A stretch of 64,000 nt of DNA from Burkholderiaceae bacterium. GTDB lineage: Bacteria; Pseudomonadota; Gammaproteobacteria; Burkholderiales; Burkholderiaceae_F. The notes under the pieces are model-generated. The model was not told the origin of the DNA and did not search any database. It saw only the letters and a program-made list of their open reading frames with translations. Made by a program: the position numbers and the translations under genes. Positions 1 to 10,815 of this stretch are shown piece by piece (within the stretch, counting starts at the first letter, position 1; each line of letters opens with the position of its first letter). The stretch lies in contig JALHMQ010000022.1 of assembly GCA_022843955.1 (NCBI GenBank), positions 22,927 through 86,926 on the forward strand. The letters run 5' to 3'.

Positions 1-1235
1 TGCATGACGTCGTTCCAGTGCAGCGCATCGGTGGCCAGGTCCCAGTCCCAGATCGCGTTGTAGGTGGCGCGGGCGGCCAGCGCGTAGCGCTCTTCGCTGA
101 TACGCAGCGCGCGTTCGTCGCGCTTGCGGTCGGTGATGTCGCGCGCGATGGCGGCGGCGCCGGACACCTGGCCGCTCGCATCGCGCAATGGCGACAGCGC
201 AACGCTGACGGCGATGCGGCGGCCGTCGGCATGCAGGCGCTCGGTCTCGTGGTCGTCGACCGCTTCGCCGCGTGCCAGTCGCGCCAACAGCCGCGCCTCG
301 TCGGCGCGCAGCTCGGGCGGGATCAGCGGATCCATGGGTCGCCCGATCATCGCGTCGGCGGCGTAGCCGAACAGGCGCGCCGCGCCGGCGTTCCACGAGG
401 TCACCGTGCCCTGCAACGTCTGGCTGATGATGGCGTCGGCCGAGGCGTCGACGATGTCGGCCAGGTGCGTGCGCTCGCGCTCGGCCAGCTTGCGCGCACT
501 GATGTCGGTGATGGAGGTCAGCACCAGTGCGCCGCCGTTTTCGCCCGGCAGGTGGTTCAGCGCGATCTCCACCGGCACCTCGCTGCCATCCTTGCGCAGC
601 GCGTAGAGATCGCGCCCGGCACCCATCGGACGCGAGGCCGGGATGCGGCGGAACGACTCGCGCAGCGCGGCGTGGCCGCCGCGAAAGCGCGCCGGGAGCA
701 ATTGCTCGATGGTCAGCCGCTCGAACTCGGCGCGCGTGTAGCCGAGCAGCCGCTCGGCCGGGCCGTTGGCGAAGACGATGTGGTTGCCGTCGATCAGCAG
801 CATCGCCAGGGGCGCACCATCGATCAGATCGCGGATGCGCCGCTCGCGGGCGGCCAGCGCGGCCTGCACCTCGGTCATCTGGTCGTGCTCGGCCTGCAGT
901 CGCCCCAGGGCCTGTTGTCGCGCGGCAATCGTCCAACTGACCAGCGCGCCGATGCCGACAAAGACGGCCAGTGCCAGCCAATCCCTGGCTTGCGGCGACG
1001 GCAGGGCGTCGGTCGGCAGCACGAACAGCGCCATGCCGGCGATGCCGGCCAGCGCCGTCGACACCAGCCCCGGCCCGAAGCCGCCGTAATAGGCGGCCAT
1101 GACCGGCGCAGCCAGCAGCAGGATCAGCGGTGCGGTCGGACCGAGCCAGGGCTGCGCGGCGTAGCGCAGCGCGAGCATCGCCAGCGTGATGCCGAAGGCG
1201 AACAGGTACGGCAGGGGACGGGTCGTCGGGAGCAA
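1..1235 (-). CDS. Membrane-bound multi-PAS sensor protein (partial, C-terminus outside window)
   Basis: An open frame runs leftward from about 1235 off the window edge with no stop, giving about 411 residues. The first ~100 residues hold about four hydrophobic segments with an AAYYGGFGPGL stretch, like the DUF4118/KdpD-type membrane sensor domain. Two full PAS/PAC modules follow (the second ends AIARDITDRKRDE) and a third begins at ISEERYALAA. The output domain is missing, so it could be a histidine kinase, a diguanylate cyclase or another type. The start is uncertain: no ATG is in frame, and TTG at 1235 is the first plausible codon ahead of the first membrane segment. Confidence 0.75.
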   Translation of the reverse strand, partial: MLPTTRPLPYLFAFGITLAMLALRYAAQPWLGPTAPLILLLAAPVMAAYYGGFGPGLVSTALAGIAGMALFVLPTDALPSPQARDWLALAVFVGIGALVSWTIAARQQALGRLQAEHDQMTEVQAALAARERRIRDLIDGAPLAMLLIDGNHIVFANGPAERLLGYTRAEFERLTIEQLLPARFRGGHAALRESFRRIPASRPMGAGRDLYALRKDGSEVPVEIALNHLPGENGGALVLTSITDISARKLAERERTHLADIVDASADAIISQTLQGTVTSWNAGAARLFGYAADAMIGRPMDPLIPPELRADEARLLARLARGEAVDDHETERLHADGRRIAVSVALSPLRDASGQVSGAAAIARDITDRKRDERALRISEERYALAARATYNAIWDWDLATDALHWNDVM

Positions 1236-1459
1236 CTTGGGGGGTGGGTGGTTCAGACGTCGGCGCGACCGGGGGCCGGTCTCGGACTTTGCCAGGCGAG
1301 TTCGGGCCGTCGCGCGGCGGGGCAGCCCATCTAAGCGATGCGGCGCCGAATGGGTTGACGCCGACGGTGACGCGATGACGGCGTTGCGTTGCGTGGATCG
1401 CTGGGGTCGCGCGATGCGAGCGCGACGAGGGGGCCGGCCGGCGCCGGGGCGCCGCGTCT

Positions 1460-2480
1460 TTCACGGGCAGCGCAAAGACACGGGGTTCCCGCCTGCGCGG
1501 GAACGACGGGCGGGGCGGCGTGCATGGCGCGAGCACAGCGCAGAGACATTGGGTTCCAGTTTGCGCGGGAACGACGGGCGAACGTGGGCGTCGGCCTGCG
1601 TTGGGGTGGCGTGTGTCGCACGGCAGCGCAAGCGCAAAGACACTGGGTTCCCGCCTGCGCGGGAACGACGGGCGGGGCGGCGTGCATGGCGCGAGCACAG
1701 CGCAGAGACACTGGGTTCCCGCCTGCGCGGGAACGACGGGAGAACGTGGGCGTCGGCCTGCGCTGGGGTGGCGTGTGTCGCACGGCAGCGCAAGCGCAAA
1801 GACACTGGGTTCCCGCCTGCGCGGGAACGACGGGCGGGGCGGCGTGCATGGCGCGAGCACAGCGCAGAGACACTGGGTTCCCGCCTGCGCGGGAACGACG
1901 GGAGAACGTGGGCGTCGGCCTGCGCTGGGGTGGCGTGTGTCGCACGGCAGCGCAAGCGCAAAGACACTGGGTTCCCGCCTGCGCGGGAACGACGGGCGGG
2001 GCGGCGTGCATGGCGCGAGCACAGCGCAGAGACACTGGGTTCCCGCCTGCGCGGGAACGACGGGCGAACGTGGGCGTCGGCCTGCGCTGGGGTGGCGTGT
2101 GTCGCACGGCAGCGCAAGCGCAAAGACACTGGGTTCCCGCCTGCGCGGGAACGACGGGCGAACGTGGTCGTCGGTCTGCGCTGGGGTGGCGTGTGTCGCA
2201 CGGCAGCGCAAGCGCAAAGACACTGGGTTCCCGCCTGCGCGGGAACGACGGGCGGGGCGGCGTGCATGGCGCGAGCACAGCGCAGAGACATTGGGCTCCA
2301 GTTTGCGCGGGAACGACAGGCACCCACCAACGGCTCGCTAGGCCCAGCGTCGCTACCGCAGGTCAACTTGGGACTCGGCCTGCGCTGGGGCGGTGCGCGT
2401 TGCACCGGAACTCAAGCTTGTCGTTCCCGCGCAGGCGGGAACCCAGTGTCTTTGCGCTGCCCGTCGCTTGCGCGGGAACC
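1460..2480. repeat. Tandem array of REP-like hairpins, 162-bp period
   Basis: About eleven direct copies of a short element built around the inverted repeat GTTCCCGC-CTGC-GCGGGAAC followed by GACGGG begin near 1485, 1553, 1647, 1715, 1809, 1877, 1971, 2039, 2133, 2227 and 2295. An inverted copy lies at about 2421-2450 and a fragment near 2465. Spacing alternates 68 and 94 bp, giving a 162-bp composite unit that has been tandemly amplified. The copies at 1553 and 2295 are diverged in the left arm (TTCCAGTTTGC or CTCCAGTTTGC). The long frames that cross the array are by-products of the repeat. It fills the gap between two leftward genes. Confidence 0.95.
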
Positions 2481-2522
2481 GCAAGCGCTCGCCGCCGCGG
2501 CGGTGGCGCAGGCTCAGCGGCC

Positions 2523-4145
<1,623 letters not shown>

Positions 4146-4293
4146 CGCTTCAGCTTTCCCGATATGTACGCAGCAACGAACGCATTCCCAACCTGCCCAT
4201 AGCTGTCGCTAATCGGCCCGTGCGCTTGCGCCAAGCATGCCCGGCGCGGACGTGATCTTAAGGGCGACGGTGTTCTCTTCCTCCCAGGTGGCC

Positions 4294-6141
4294 CTACTCA
4301 AACGTGGTCACGCGGCTGCGGCATAGATCAAGTGTCCTGGCAACCAGCGCTACTGCCGCTGCATCCTGTGCAGCCGGCGCCGGCACTGCGGTCGAATCGA
4401 GCGCGGCACGAAGCCGATCCAGCACGTCGTCCATGGCAGCGTTGGCGTCGCCGACGCGCAGGCCAGCCAGCGTCGCAAGCGAGATGAAATCAGCGCGCCT
4501 GAGCCGTTCGTCCTTGCCGCCCAGCTTGAGTGCCATGCGGTCATGTTCTAGTCCGGGGAAGACACGCGTGGTGAGCGCGTCATACACCGGTGCCAGCCGC
4601 ACGCTACGAAACGCCTTTTCCCCGGCTTGCGCCGTCTTGAGCAGCGCCAGGTTCTTCAGGTGCATGTCGCCATCGGCGATCAGCCAGGCGAAAAGGACGC
4701 GGCGCACGAGGATCAAGAGGTCTTCCTCCGGCGCCGAAGACAGGGCGCGCAGCGCACGCGCAACGCGCTCGATGGTGCCCGTGTACTTTTCCTGGGGTGC
4801 GAGATCGAGCACCGCACAGAAGTCTTCCATTGCCAGCAGCCGGGTGTCGCCGGGATGGTCCCGGATGTCGAAGCGCTCGACCAGCAGCGCGGGCGACATG
4901 CCGTCAGGCATGGCAACCAGCGCCGTCTCGGGGACGGGCAGCCCGACCGCGCGAGCGAGCGCAAGACCGATCCACTCGACCAGCGGCAGCGCCGCAAAGG
5001 CCCCGGTCCCGGCGGGCTTCAGGATGTGCGTGAACGGCAGTCCCACGCTTGGCTGCAGTGTGCCGTCGGCGGCCAGGTACATCGGCGCCTTGATCTGGAC
5101 ACCCGACAGCCGTGGGGTCTCGGCGCTCGCGTAGAGCGCCGCGAGCTTGTGCTCGAAGTCGCTCTCGATATCGCTGCGGCCCGGGCCGGCGTAGCGGCCC
5201 GTGAAGAGCCCGTTCATCGCGCGGTCTGCCAGTCTCGCGCTAAGGAGATCGGCCGGCAGCGATGCGAGTTCGGCGCGGGTCTTCGCCACCGTGATATTCG
5301 ACAGGTAGCGCCGTCCCGAGCGCAGCAGGGCGCGTTCATCGCGGTGGTCTTTCAGGACCGATTCGAGCCAGCCTTCCGGCAGCAGCGAGACGATGAAGGG
5401 CGGCAGTCTGCCTGGCATGGTCTGCCGCACGACAGGCGGCAGCTCAGGCCCCTCCGTGGTCTGGGTCCAGCGCCATTCGAAGCCGTCGTGCGAGAGCGTG
5501 CCGATGCGCAGGCCATGCCACGCCACGGCGAGATCGAAGGCGGCCTCGTTACGGGCGGGTGCGACAGCGGGACGGCGCAGAAGGAACTTCTCCGCCCCCT
5601 CGCCTTCCTTGTACCAATCGTTTTCACGCGCAAGGGCCCACACCGCGTCGCTGGCAGCCTGGGGGCCGCCGTACTCCTCGCACAGGCGGCTGGCGATCGC
5701 GTCGCGCATCGGCGCATCGATGGAGGCCGCGTGCTCGCTGCGCATTCGAAAGGCTTCAAGGAAGCGCTGGCGCAGTGCCGAGACCGTGACGGGGAACTCC
5801 CCGAGGCTGTCGGCCACGACGGCAGAAGCCACCGACGGTTTGATGGGCGCCTTGTTCTGGATGATCTCGAGCGCCCTGAGGCGCGTGCGCTGGATGCGCG
5901 GTCCGGTGATGAAAAGCCGACCGTCCACGGTCGGTCCCAGCAGGACCGCGCTTGCGCCTGACAGATACGCCTTCGGGTACAGGTAGCGGGCGATGCGCAC
6001 CGCGTGTGCCAGTACGGTGCGGTCGACCTCGTCACCCGCATCGACATAGATGCCGCGCATGAGTTGGACGAGCTTCCCCGTCTCGGCGAGGTAGTGACTG
6101 CGCGCCTTGTCGATGGTCTCGCCGACGAGGTGAATCGCCAT
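4294..6141 (-). CDS. AbiEi-like antitoxin domain fused to a HipA-family kinase
   Basis: The product is 615 residues from the ATG at 6141; the frame extends to 6279 but that would swallow the operator repeats. The N-terminal ~200 residues (LVQLMRGIYVD, YLSGASAVLLGP, LFITGPR) resemble the AbiEi/type IV antitoxin family with a winged-helix start. The C-terminal ~400 residues are HipA-like: SGVQIK at ~346-351, THILKP at ~371, and the kinase catalytic loop GDMHLKN at ~491-497. HipA proteins are Ser/Thr kinases that phosphorylate tRNA synthetases or other targets and are normally controlled by a separate HipB. No hipB is adjacent, so the fused domain may provide DNA binding and restraint (inference). 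The start choice is supported by the operator position. Confidence 0.82.
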   Translation of the reverse strand: MAIHLVGETIDKARSHYLAETGKLVQLMRGIYVDAGDEVDRTVLAHAVRIARYLYPKAYLSGASAVLLGPTVDGRLFITGPRIQRTRLRALEIIQNKAPIKPSVASAVVADSLGEFPVTVSALRQRFLEAFRMRSEHAASIDAPMRDAIASRLCEEYGGPQAASDAVWALARENDWYKEGEGAEKFLLRRPAVAPARNEAAFDLAVAWHGLRIGTLSHDGFEWRWTQTTEGPELPPVVRQTMPGRLPPFIVSLLPEGWLESVLKDHRDERALLRSGRRYLSNITVAKTRAELASLPADLLSARLADRAMNGLFTGRYAGPGRSDIESDFEHKLAALYASAETPRLSGVQIKAPMYLAADGTLQPSVGLPFTHILKPAGTGAFAALPLVEWIGLALARAVGLPVPETALVAMPDGMSPALLVERFDIRDHPGDTRLLAMEDFCAVLDLAPQEKYTGTIERVARALRALSSAPEEDLLILVRRVLFAWLIADGDMHLKNLALLKTAQAGEKAFRSVRLAPVYDALTTRVFPGLEHDRMALKLGGKDERLRRADFISLATLAGLRVGDANAAMDDVLDRLRAALDSTAVPAPAAQDAAAVALVARTLDLCRSRVTTFE

Positions 6142-6148
6142 GTTTCTT

Positions 6149-6221
6149 ACTGTCTCGTGTTCCAGATACGAGAAAGTAGCAGAAGAATCTAACTTTCGCG
6201 TGTTTGAAACACGTGAAAGTT
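6149..6221. promoter_or_regulatory. Four-half-site operator upstream of the AbiEi-HipA gene
   Basis: Two inverted-repeat pairs lie just upstream of the ATG at 6141. The outer pair, 6191-6221, has arms AACTTTCGCGTGTTT and, on the other strand, AACTTTCACGTGTTT. The inner pair, 6149-6177, has arms ACTGTCTCGTGTTCC and ACTTTCTCGTATCT. All four share the core ACTTTCnCGTGTTT. The pair centres are about 43 bp apart, close to four helical turns. This is typical of cooperative autorepression of toxin-antitoxin promoters; the binding protein is inferred to be the fused AbiEi domain. Confidence 0.7.
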
Positions 6222-6548
6222 CAATCGCGCGTCTCTTCAGCTCAGTCGCGACCGCATGGCAAACGCTCCCCGCCTGCAACCAAGGCTCTCAGTGCCGCAG
6301 GCTTGATCCGGTCGGGTGCTCAGTTTTTGCTAAGGCAGCGCCTGCGCGACGAACCAGGCGCCGGCGAGCATGACTACGGCGCGACGCTGCGCCGCCCCGG
6401 CACCCAGCACATCCACGTGGCCAGAGTTGCTTCTGGCGTTCTGCACGAATCACCGACCGATTCGTTGTCGGCCAGACGCGAGTCTGCCTCGCCTGTGAGT
6501 TGATCGCGAGCCGGCGCACCCTCAGGTGGTGCGCCGTGCCCATCGCCT
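6222..6548. other. Intergenic stretch without a recognised gene
   Basis: This lies between the HipA-type operator and the stop of arsM. No frame here has family resemblance or a convincing start. It presumably holds the rest of the HipA promoter and the 3' end of the arsM transcript. No clear terminator hairpin with a T-run was seen. Confidence 0.5.
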
Positions 6549-7460
6549 TCAGCAGCAGCGAGGGCCGGAACCGCAGCAGGATCCGGGCTGCTTGTGCGCC
6601 GTGGCGTCTGGCGTGGCGGGCATGACAGCGACCTGCAGCGGCTTGACCGCACGGATGAAGCTGCTGGCGAACTTGCCATCGACCTCGGCGACCAGGGTGT
6701 CGATGTCGCCGCCCTCGCCGGACAGGAACTCGCGCGCGTCGTCGGCCGCATAGACGCGCGTGATCTCGATGCCGGCCTGCTCGAAACCGGCGGCGGAAAG
6801 CTTGGCGAGGTACTCCTCGTCGGACAGCGCACCGGCGACGCAGCCGACCCACAGTTCCATGCTGCGGCGGATCGACGCCGGCATCTGGCCGCGCACGATG
6901 ACGTCCGACACCGCGAAGCGGCCGCCGGGCTTGAGCACCCGGAACGCTTCCTTCAGCACGCGATCCTTGTCGGCGGACAGGTTGATCACGCAGTTGGAGA
7001 TGATCACGTCGACCGAGTTGGCGGGCAGCGGAATCGCCTCGATCTCGCCCTTGAGGAAGTGGACGTTGGGCAAGCCGCTCTTGCGCTTGTTCTCCTCGGC
7101 CAGCGCGAGCATCTCATCGGTCATGTCCAGACCGAACACGTGGCCGGTGGGACCGACGCGCTTGGCCGACAGCAGCACGTCGATGCCGCCGCCGGAGCCG
7201 AGATCGAGCACCGTTTCGCCCGCATGCAGCTCGGCCAGCGCGGTGGGATTGCCGCAGCCGAGCGAGGCCAGCAGCGCCTGCGCCGGCACGTCGCCGGCCT
7301 GCGCGTCGTCGTACAGGTTGGAGGTGATCGGGTCCCAGGCCTGTTCGCCGCATGACGAGCCGCCGCAACAGCTGTTGCGCTCGCCCTGCGCGGCGCGGCT
7401 TGCTGCCTCGCCGTACTTCTGCCTGACCACGTCCTTGATGCCGGTCTGCGTGTCCATCAT
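6549..7460 (-). CDS. arsM: Arsenite S-adenosylmethionine methyltransferase
   Basis: ArsM methylates As(III) in the cytoplasm using SAM, forming methylated and volatile arsenicals. The 303-residue product has the SAM motif VLDLGSGGGIDVLLSA near residues 85-100, the family motif NCVINLSADKDRVLKEAFRVLKPGGRF, and cysteines of the type used for arsenic binding (C in SNCVIN and WVGCVAG). An extra Cys cluster sits near the N-terminus (NSCCGGSSCGEQ) and another at the C-terminus (GSCCGSGPRCC); both are common in this family. No arsR or other ars gene is next to it. The start may be the first or second Met of MMDTQTG. Confidence 0.93.
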   Translation of the reverse strand: MMDTQTGIKDVVRQKYGEAASRAAQGERNSCCGGSSCGEQAWDPITSNLYDDAQAGDVPAQALLASLGCGNPTALAELHAGETVLDLGSGGGIDVLLSAKRVGPTGHVFGLDMTDEMLALAEENKRKSGLPNVHFLKGEIEAIPLPANSVDVIISNCVINLSADKDRVLKEAFRVLKPGGRFAVSDVIVRGQMPASIRRSMELWVGCVAGALSDEEYLAKLSAAGFEQAGIEITRVYAADDAREFLSGEGGDIDTLVAEVDGKFASSFIRAVKPLQVAVMPATPDATAHKQPGSCCGSGPRCC

Positions 7461-7675
7461 GCCTCGTGAATGGGGTCCATGCGACCTGTCTAGTGTGCCG
7501 CGTTCGGAGCCTGGCCGGCATTGACCCAGCGCACCACCCGCCCCATCGACGGCGCTGATGGTGGCTGCCGCGACGGGGGGTTGGGTGCGTCACGCAAGGT
7601 TCAGTTTCAGTGACCGGGCGGTGGTACTGGCGCAAATCGACTGTGCGAGCGGTCGATGCTCAAGCAGCGCCGCCG

Positions 7676-8581
7676 TCAGCCGCGCGGTGCCGCGTCGGCT
7701 GCGCAGGCGCCGCGCAGGAAGGCCACCAGTTCGTCTGCATGCGGCAGCAGGGTGTGGCGCAGGTCGTGGTCGCCTGCCACCGGCAGCAAGGTCGCCTGAT
7801 CCGACGCCGCCTGCAGCCGCTGCGCATCGGAAAACGGCACCGTGGCGTCGTCGCGTCCGTGCACCAGCAGCACCGGGCAGCGCACCTGTGCCAGCGTGGC
7901 CAGCGGCGCAATGTCGTCGAACGAGGCGCCGATCACCCGCTGGACATGGCGCAGCACGTACCAGCCGAGCAGCGGATACGGCACGCGCTTTTCTTGCATC
8001 CAGCGCCGCATCACCTCGCGCGGGTGGGCGAAGGCAGACAGGCTGACCACCGCGCATACGTCGCGCTGCCGTGACGCATGCAGCAAGGCGGCGGCAGCGC
8101 CGACCGAATGGCCAATCAGCGCAAGCCGCTGGGGGTCGATGTCGGGCTGCGCGCGCAGCCAGGCGAGGCCGGCGCCGATGTCTTCGGCAAAGCGCGGCAT
8201 CGAGGTGAACGGTTCGTCGTCGCTGCAGCCGTGACAGCGCGCGTCGAGCAGCAGCACGGCGAAGCCCGCTGCCCGCAGCGGCGGTACCACCGGCCACATC
8301 ATCGCGGCGTTGGCGCCCCAGCCGTGCATCGCCACCACCGCGGGCACCGGCCGTTGCGTCGCTTGCGGCATCACCAGCCAGGCGAACAGTTGCCGGCCGT
8401 GCGGCCCGGCCAGGCGCAGTTCGCGCACGCAGCCGGGGTCGAGGACAAAGTCGGTCGGGCCGTGCGCATGCGCCACGCGCGGCGCGCGCAGGCCATGCAG
8501 GATCGCCCAGTGCACCAGCGCGCGCAGGCCCCACAGGCTGGCGGCACCGAGCGCGGCACCGGCTACGGCTTCGATCATCAT
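7676..8581 (-). CDS. Alpha/beta hydrolase (dienelactone hydrolase/peptidase-like)
   Basis: This is a serine hydrolase of ~300 residues from MMIEAVAG at 8581. A hydrophobic N-terminal segment (AVAGAALGAASLWGLRALVHW) suggests membrane anchoring. The nucleophile elbow is GHSVG, and an oxyanion region HGWGANAAMMWP precedes it. The acidic residue is in LVHGRDDATVPF and the catalytic His in AGDHDLRH. Substrate cannot be told from sequence. A longer frame reaches 8728, but the added residues look non-coding and lack a hydrophobic or family-like pattern. Confidence 0.8.
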   Translation of the reverse strand: MMIEAVAGAALGAASLWGLRALVHWAILHGLRAPRVAHAHGPTDFVLDPGCVRELRLAGPHGRQLFAWLVMPQATQRPVPAVVAMHGWGANAAMMWPVVPPLRAAGFAVLLLDARCHGCSDDEPFTSMPRFAEDIGAGLAWLRAQPDIDPQRLALIGHSVGAAAALLHASRQRDVCAVVSLSAFAHPREVMRRWMQEKRVPYPLLGWYVLRHVQRVIGASFDDIAPLATLAQVRCPVLLVHGRDDATVPFSDAQRLQAASDQATLLPVAGDHDLRHTLLPHADELVAFLRGACAADAAPRG

Positions 8582-9018
8582 CGGGCGCAATTGACGGGGG
8601 CGTGCGATGGCACGGCGGATGGGAGAGTCACTGCATGCATCGTGTGGCGACGGGTGGTGGCGTCGCACAGTAGTGGCAAGCGCGGGTCGATTCGTGTGCG
8701 GACGATCACGGCAGCGATGCCAGTCCACACCAAAGCGCGCCCTGCGCGCAGCGGCGCATCCCTGGATGACGGTGCCGGCCGGGCGTGTCGGTGCGGCAAC
8801 TCGACCTCGATGAGCAAGGTTGCTGCTGACGAGTTGCGCCGCATCGCCGGACTCGGACGTGTGCGTCCGGACCAGTACTTAGACATCTCGCAGTCAGCGT
8901 TGCTGTGGAGGTAACTCGTTGATCTGATCCAGCGCCGGCGAGACACTCGCGCACTATCTTCGACCGCCCCGCAGCACTGAATCCTGCGGGTCCACACGTA
9001 GAGAGGGGCTCACTTCAG
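8582..9018. other. Divergent intergenic region, no gene recognised
   Basis: These 437 bp separate the leftward hydrolase from the rightward histidine kinase and must hold both promoters. The rightward gene has a purine-rich ribosome-binding stretch GAGAGGGG about 11 bases before its ATG. I saw no RNA gene, inverted repeat or family-like frame in it. Confidence 0.5.
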
Positions 9019-10815
9019 ATGGAGACACCACCACACGGTACGTCGATCGCCACGCAATCACTGCGGCTTGCGGGTGGCATCGCGTTGCTCTACGGGCTGC
9101 TGGGCATTGCCTGGATCCTCAGCTCCGACGCGCTGGTGCAATCGATGTCGACCGACTTGGGTGGGCAGACACTGGCCCAGCGCTACAAGGGCATCTTTTA
9201 CGTCGTCTTTACCGCGGCGGCGCTGATGTGGCTCGTGCACGTGGGCTACCAGAGACTGCTGCGCGCAGATGCGCAGGCGCGCTCGCGCGAACTGCAGGCG
9301 CACGATCTGTTCAACCGCCATCCCCAGCCGATGTGGTTGTACGACCGCAAGACGCTTGCGCTGCTGCAGGTCAATCATGCCGCGGCACGCCGCTATGGCT
9401 ACAGCGAAGGCGAGTCGGCGCAGATGAAGCTGACGGATCTCTGCGTTCCTGAGGACGCCGGGCGGTTGCAGGATCTGATCGAGATACCGGCGCGCGGCTA
9501 CGGGGATGTGGAGCGCATGCGCCTGCGGGGAAAGTCCGGCGAGGCGATATTCGTGCACATGATTGCGCATGCGCTGCCGTTTGCCGGGCGCGACGCGGTG
9601 ATGGTGCAGGCGATCGACATCACGCGGGAAGTGCTTGCTTGCAACGCGCTGGAGCGGCAGGAAGCGCAGTTCCGCCAGTTGCACCAGAGCCTGGGTGAGG
9701 TGCTGTGGCTGTCCGGGACCGATGTGCGCGAGGTGCTCTACGTCAGCCCCGCATTCGAGCAGTTGTACGGACGCCCGATCGCCGAGGTCCGAGCCGACTC
9801 GCAAGTCTGGCTGAAGGCGGTGCACCCGGACGATCACGCGGTGGCACAGCAGTCTGCGGAGGTGCTGATGAAGGAAGGCGAGGCGAGCTGCGAATACCGC
9901 ATTTGCCGCCCGGACGGCAGCGAGCGCTGGATCGCCGATCGCAAGAAGGTGATCGTCGACGAGCACGGGTTGGTCAGCATGATCGGCGGCATCGTCGAAG
10001 ACATCACCGCGATCCGCGAGCGCGACGAGGCCCGCAACGTGACGCAAGTGGCGCTGGAGCGGATGGTGGCGCAGCGCACGGCCGAGCTGGAGCGGGTGAA
10101 TGTCGAGCTCGAGGCCTTTTCCCACACGGCGGCGCATGACCTGAAGTCACCGCTGGCCAACATCTACAGCTTCAGCGAGCTGTTGAATGTGCGCTTCGGC
10201 GGCGAACTGGGCGCGGATGGACGGTCCATGCTGGGGCACATCGCGCAGTCGGCGCGCCACATGATCGGCCTCGTCGATGATCTGCTGGCGCTGTCGCGCG
10301 TCAAGACGGTCGATCTGCAACTGGCTGAGGTGGATCTGGTGCAAGTGGCAAAGCGGGTGATGGCCGACCTGCAGCGCGGCGAACCGCAGCGGCAGGTGCA
10401 GTTCGATGCGCCGGCCCAACTCGTCGTGCGCTGTGACCACGGCCTGGCGGTGACGTTGCTCGCCAACCTGCTCGGCAATGCCTTCAAGTTCACCGGCAGG
10501 CGTGAACGCGCGCAGATCACGCTGCGGACCACGGGGGCCGTGCCGGTGGTGTCGATCGAGGACAACGGCGCTGGCTTCGACGCGTCACGCACCGAGCGCT
10601 TGTTCAAGCCGTTCCAGCGCTTTCACTCGGCCACCGAGTTCGCCGGCACCGGCATCGGTCTGGTGACGTGCCAGCGCATCGTGCAGCGCCACGGCGGCGA
10701 CATCTGGATCGGCTCGTCACCCGGCGTGGGTACCACCGTTCACTTCACGCTGTGCCCGCCACCGGCGACAGCGGTCGAGGCCGCGGGCGCGGCCACGGCC
10801 AATGACAGCGCCTAG
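9019..10815 (+). CDS. Membrane PAS-domain sensor histidine kinase
   Basis: The 598-residue product has two transmembrane segments (about residues 14-36 and 57-77), two PAS domains (about 90-205 and 215-335, the second with a PAC end IGGIVEDITAIRERDEA), a short coiled coil, a HisKA dimerisation domain with the phospho-acceptor His373 in FSHTAAHDLKSPL, and a HATPase domain with LLGNAFKF (N box), DNGAGFD (G1) and GTGIGLVTCQRIV (G2). This order resembles phytochrome-type and nitrogen-related light/oxygen kinases, but the signal is unknown. No response regulator is adjacent, so it is an orphan kinase. A GAGAGGGG ribosome-binding stretch supports the start. Confidence 0.93.
   Translation: METPPHGTSIATQSLRLAGGIALLYGLLGIAWILSSDALVQSMSTDLGGQTLAQRYKGIFYVVFTAAALMWLVHVGYQRLLRADAQARSRELQAHDLFNRHPQPMWLYDRKTLALLQVNHAAARRYGYSEGESAQMKLTDLCVPEDAGRLQDLIEIPARGYGDVERMRLRGKSGEAIFVHMIAHALPFAGRDAVMVQAIDITREVLACNALERQEAQFRQLHQSLGEVLWLSGTDVREVLYVSPAFEQLYGRPIAEVRADSQVWLKAVHPDDHAVAQQSAEVLMKEGEASCEYRICRPDGSERWIADRKKVIVDEHGLVSMIGGIVEDITAIRERDEARNVTQVALERMVAQRTAELERVNVELEAFSHTAAHDLKSPLANIYSFSELLNVRFGGELGADGRSMLGHIAQSARHMIGLVDDLLALSRVKTVDLQLAEVDLVQVAKRVMADLQRGEPQRQVQFDAPAQLVVRCDHGLAVTLLANLLGNAFKFTGRRERAQITLRTTGAVPVVSIEDNGAGFDASRTERLFKPFQRFHSATEFAGTGIGLVTCQRIVQRHGGDIWIGSSPGVGTTVHFTLCPPPATAVEAAGAATANDSA

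Noticed and set aside
18..1334. Long rightward open frame over the first 1.3 kb
   Set aside because: The minus strand encodes a clear multi-PAS sensor there; the plus frame has no family resemblance.
1460..2480. CRISPR array
   Set aside because: The repeats carry constant, not unique, spacers, a 68/94 alternation, and no cas genes are nearby.
6142..6279. Longer N-terminus for the AbiEi-HipA protein
   Set aside because: It would put the inverted-repeat operator inside the coding region, and the extra residues do not resemble AbiEi or HipA N-termini.
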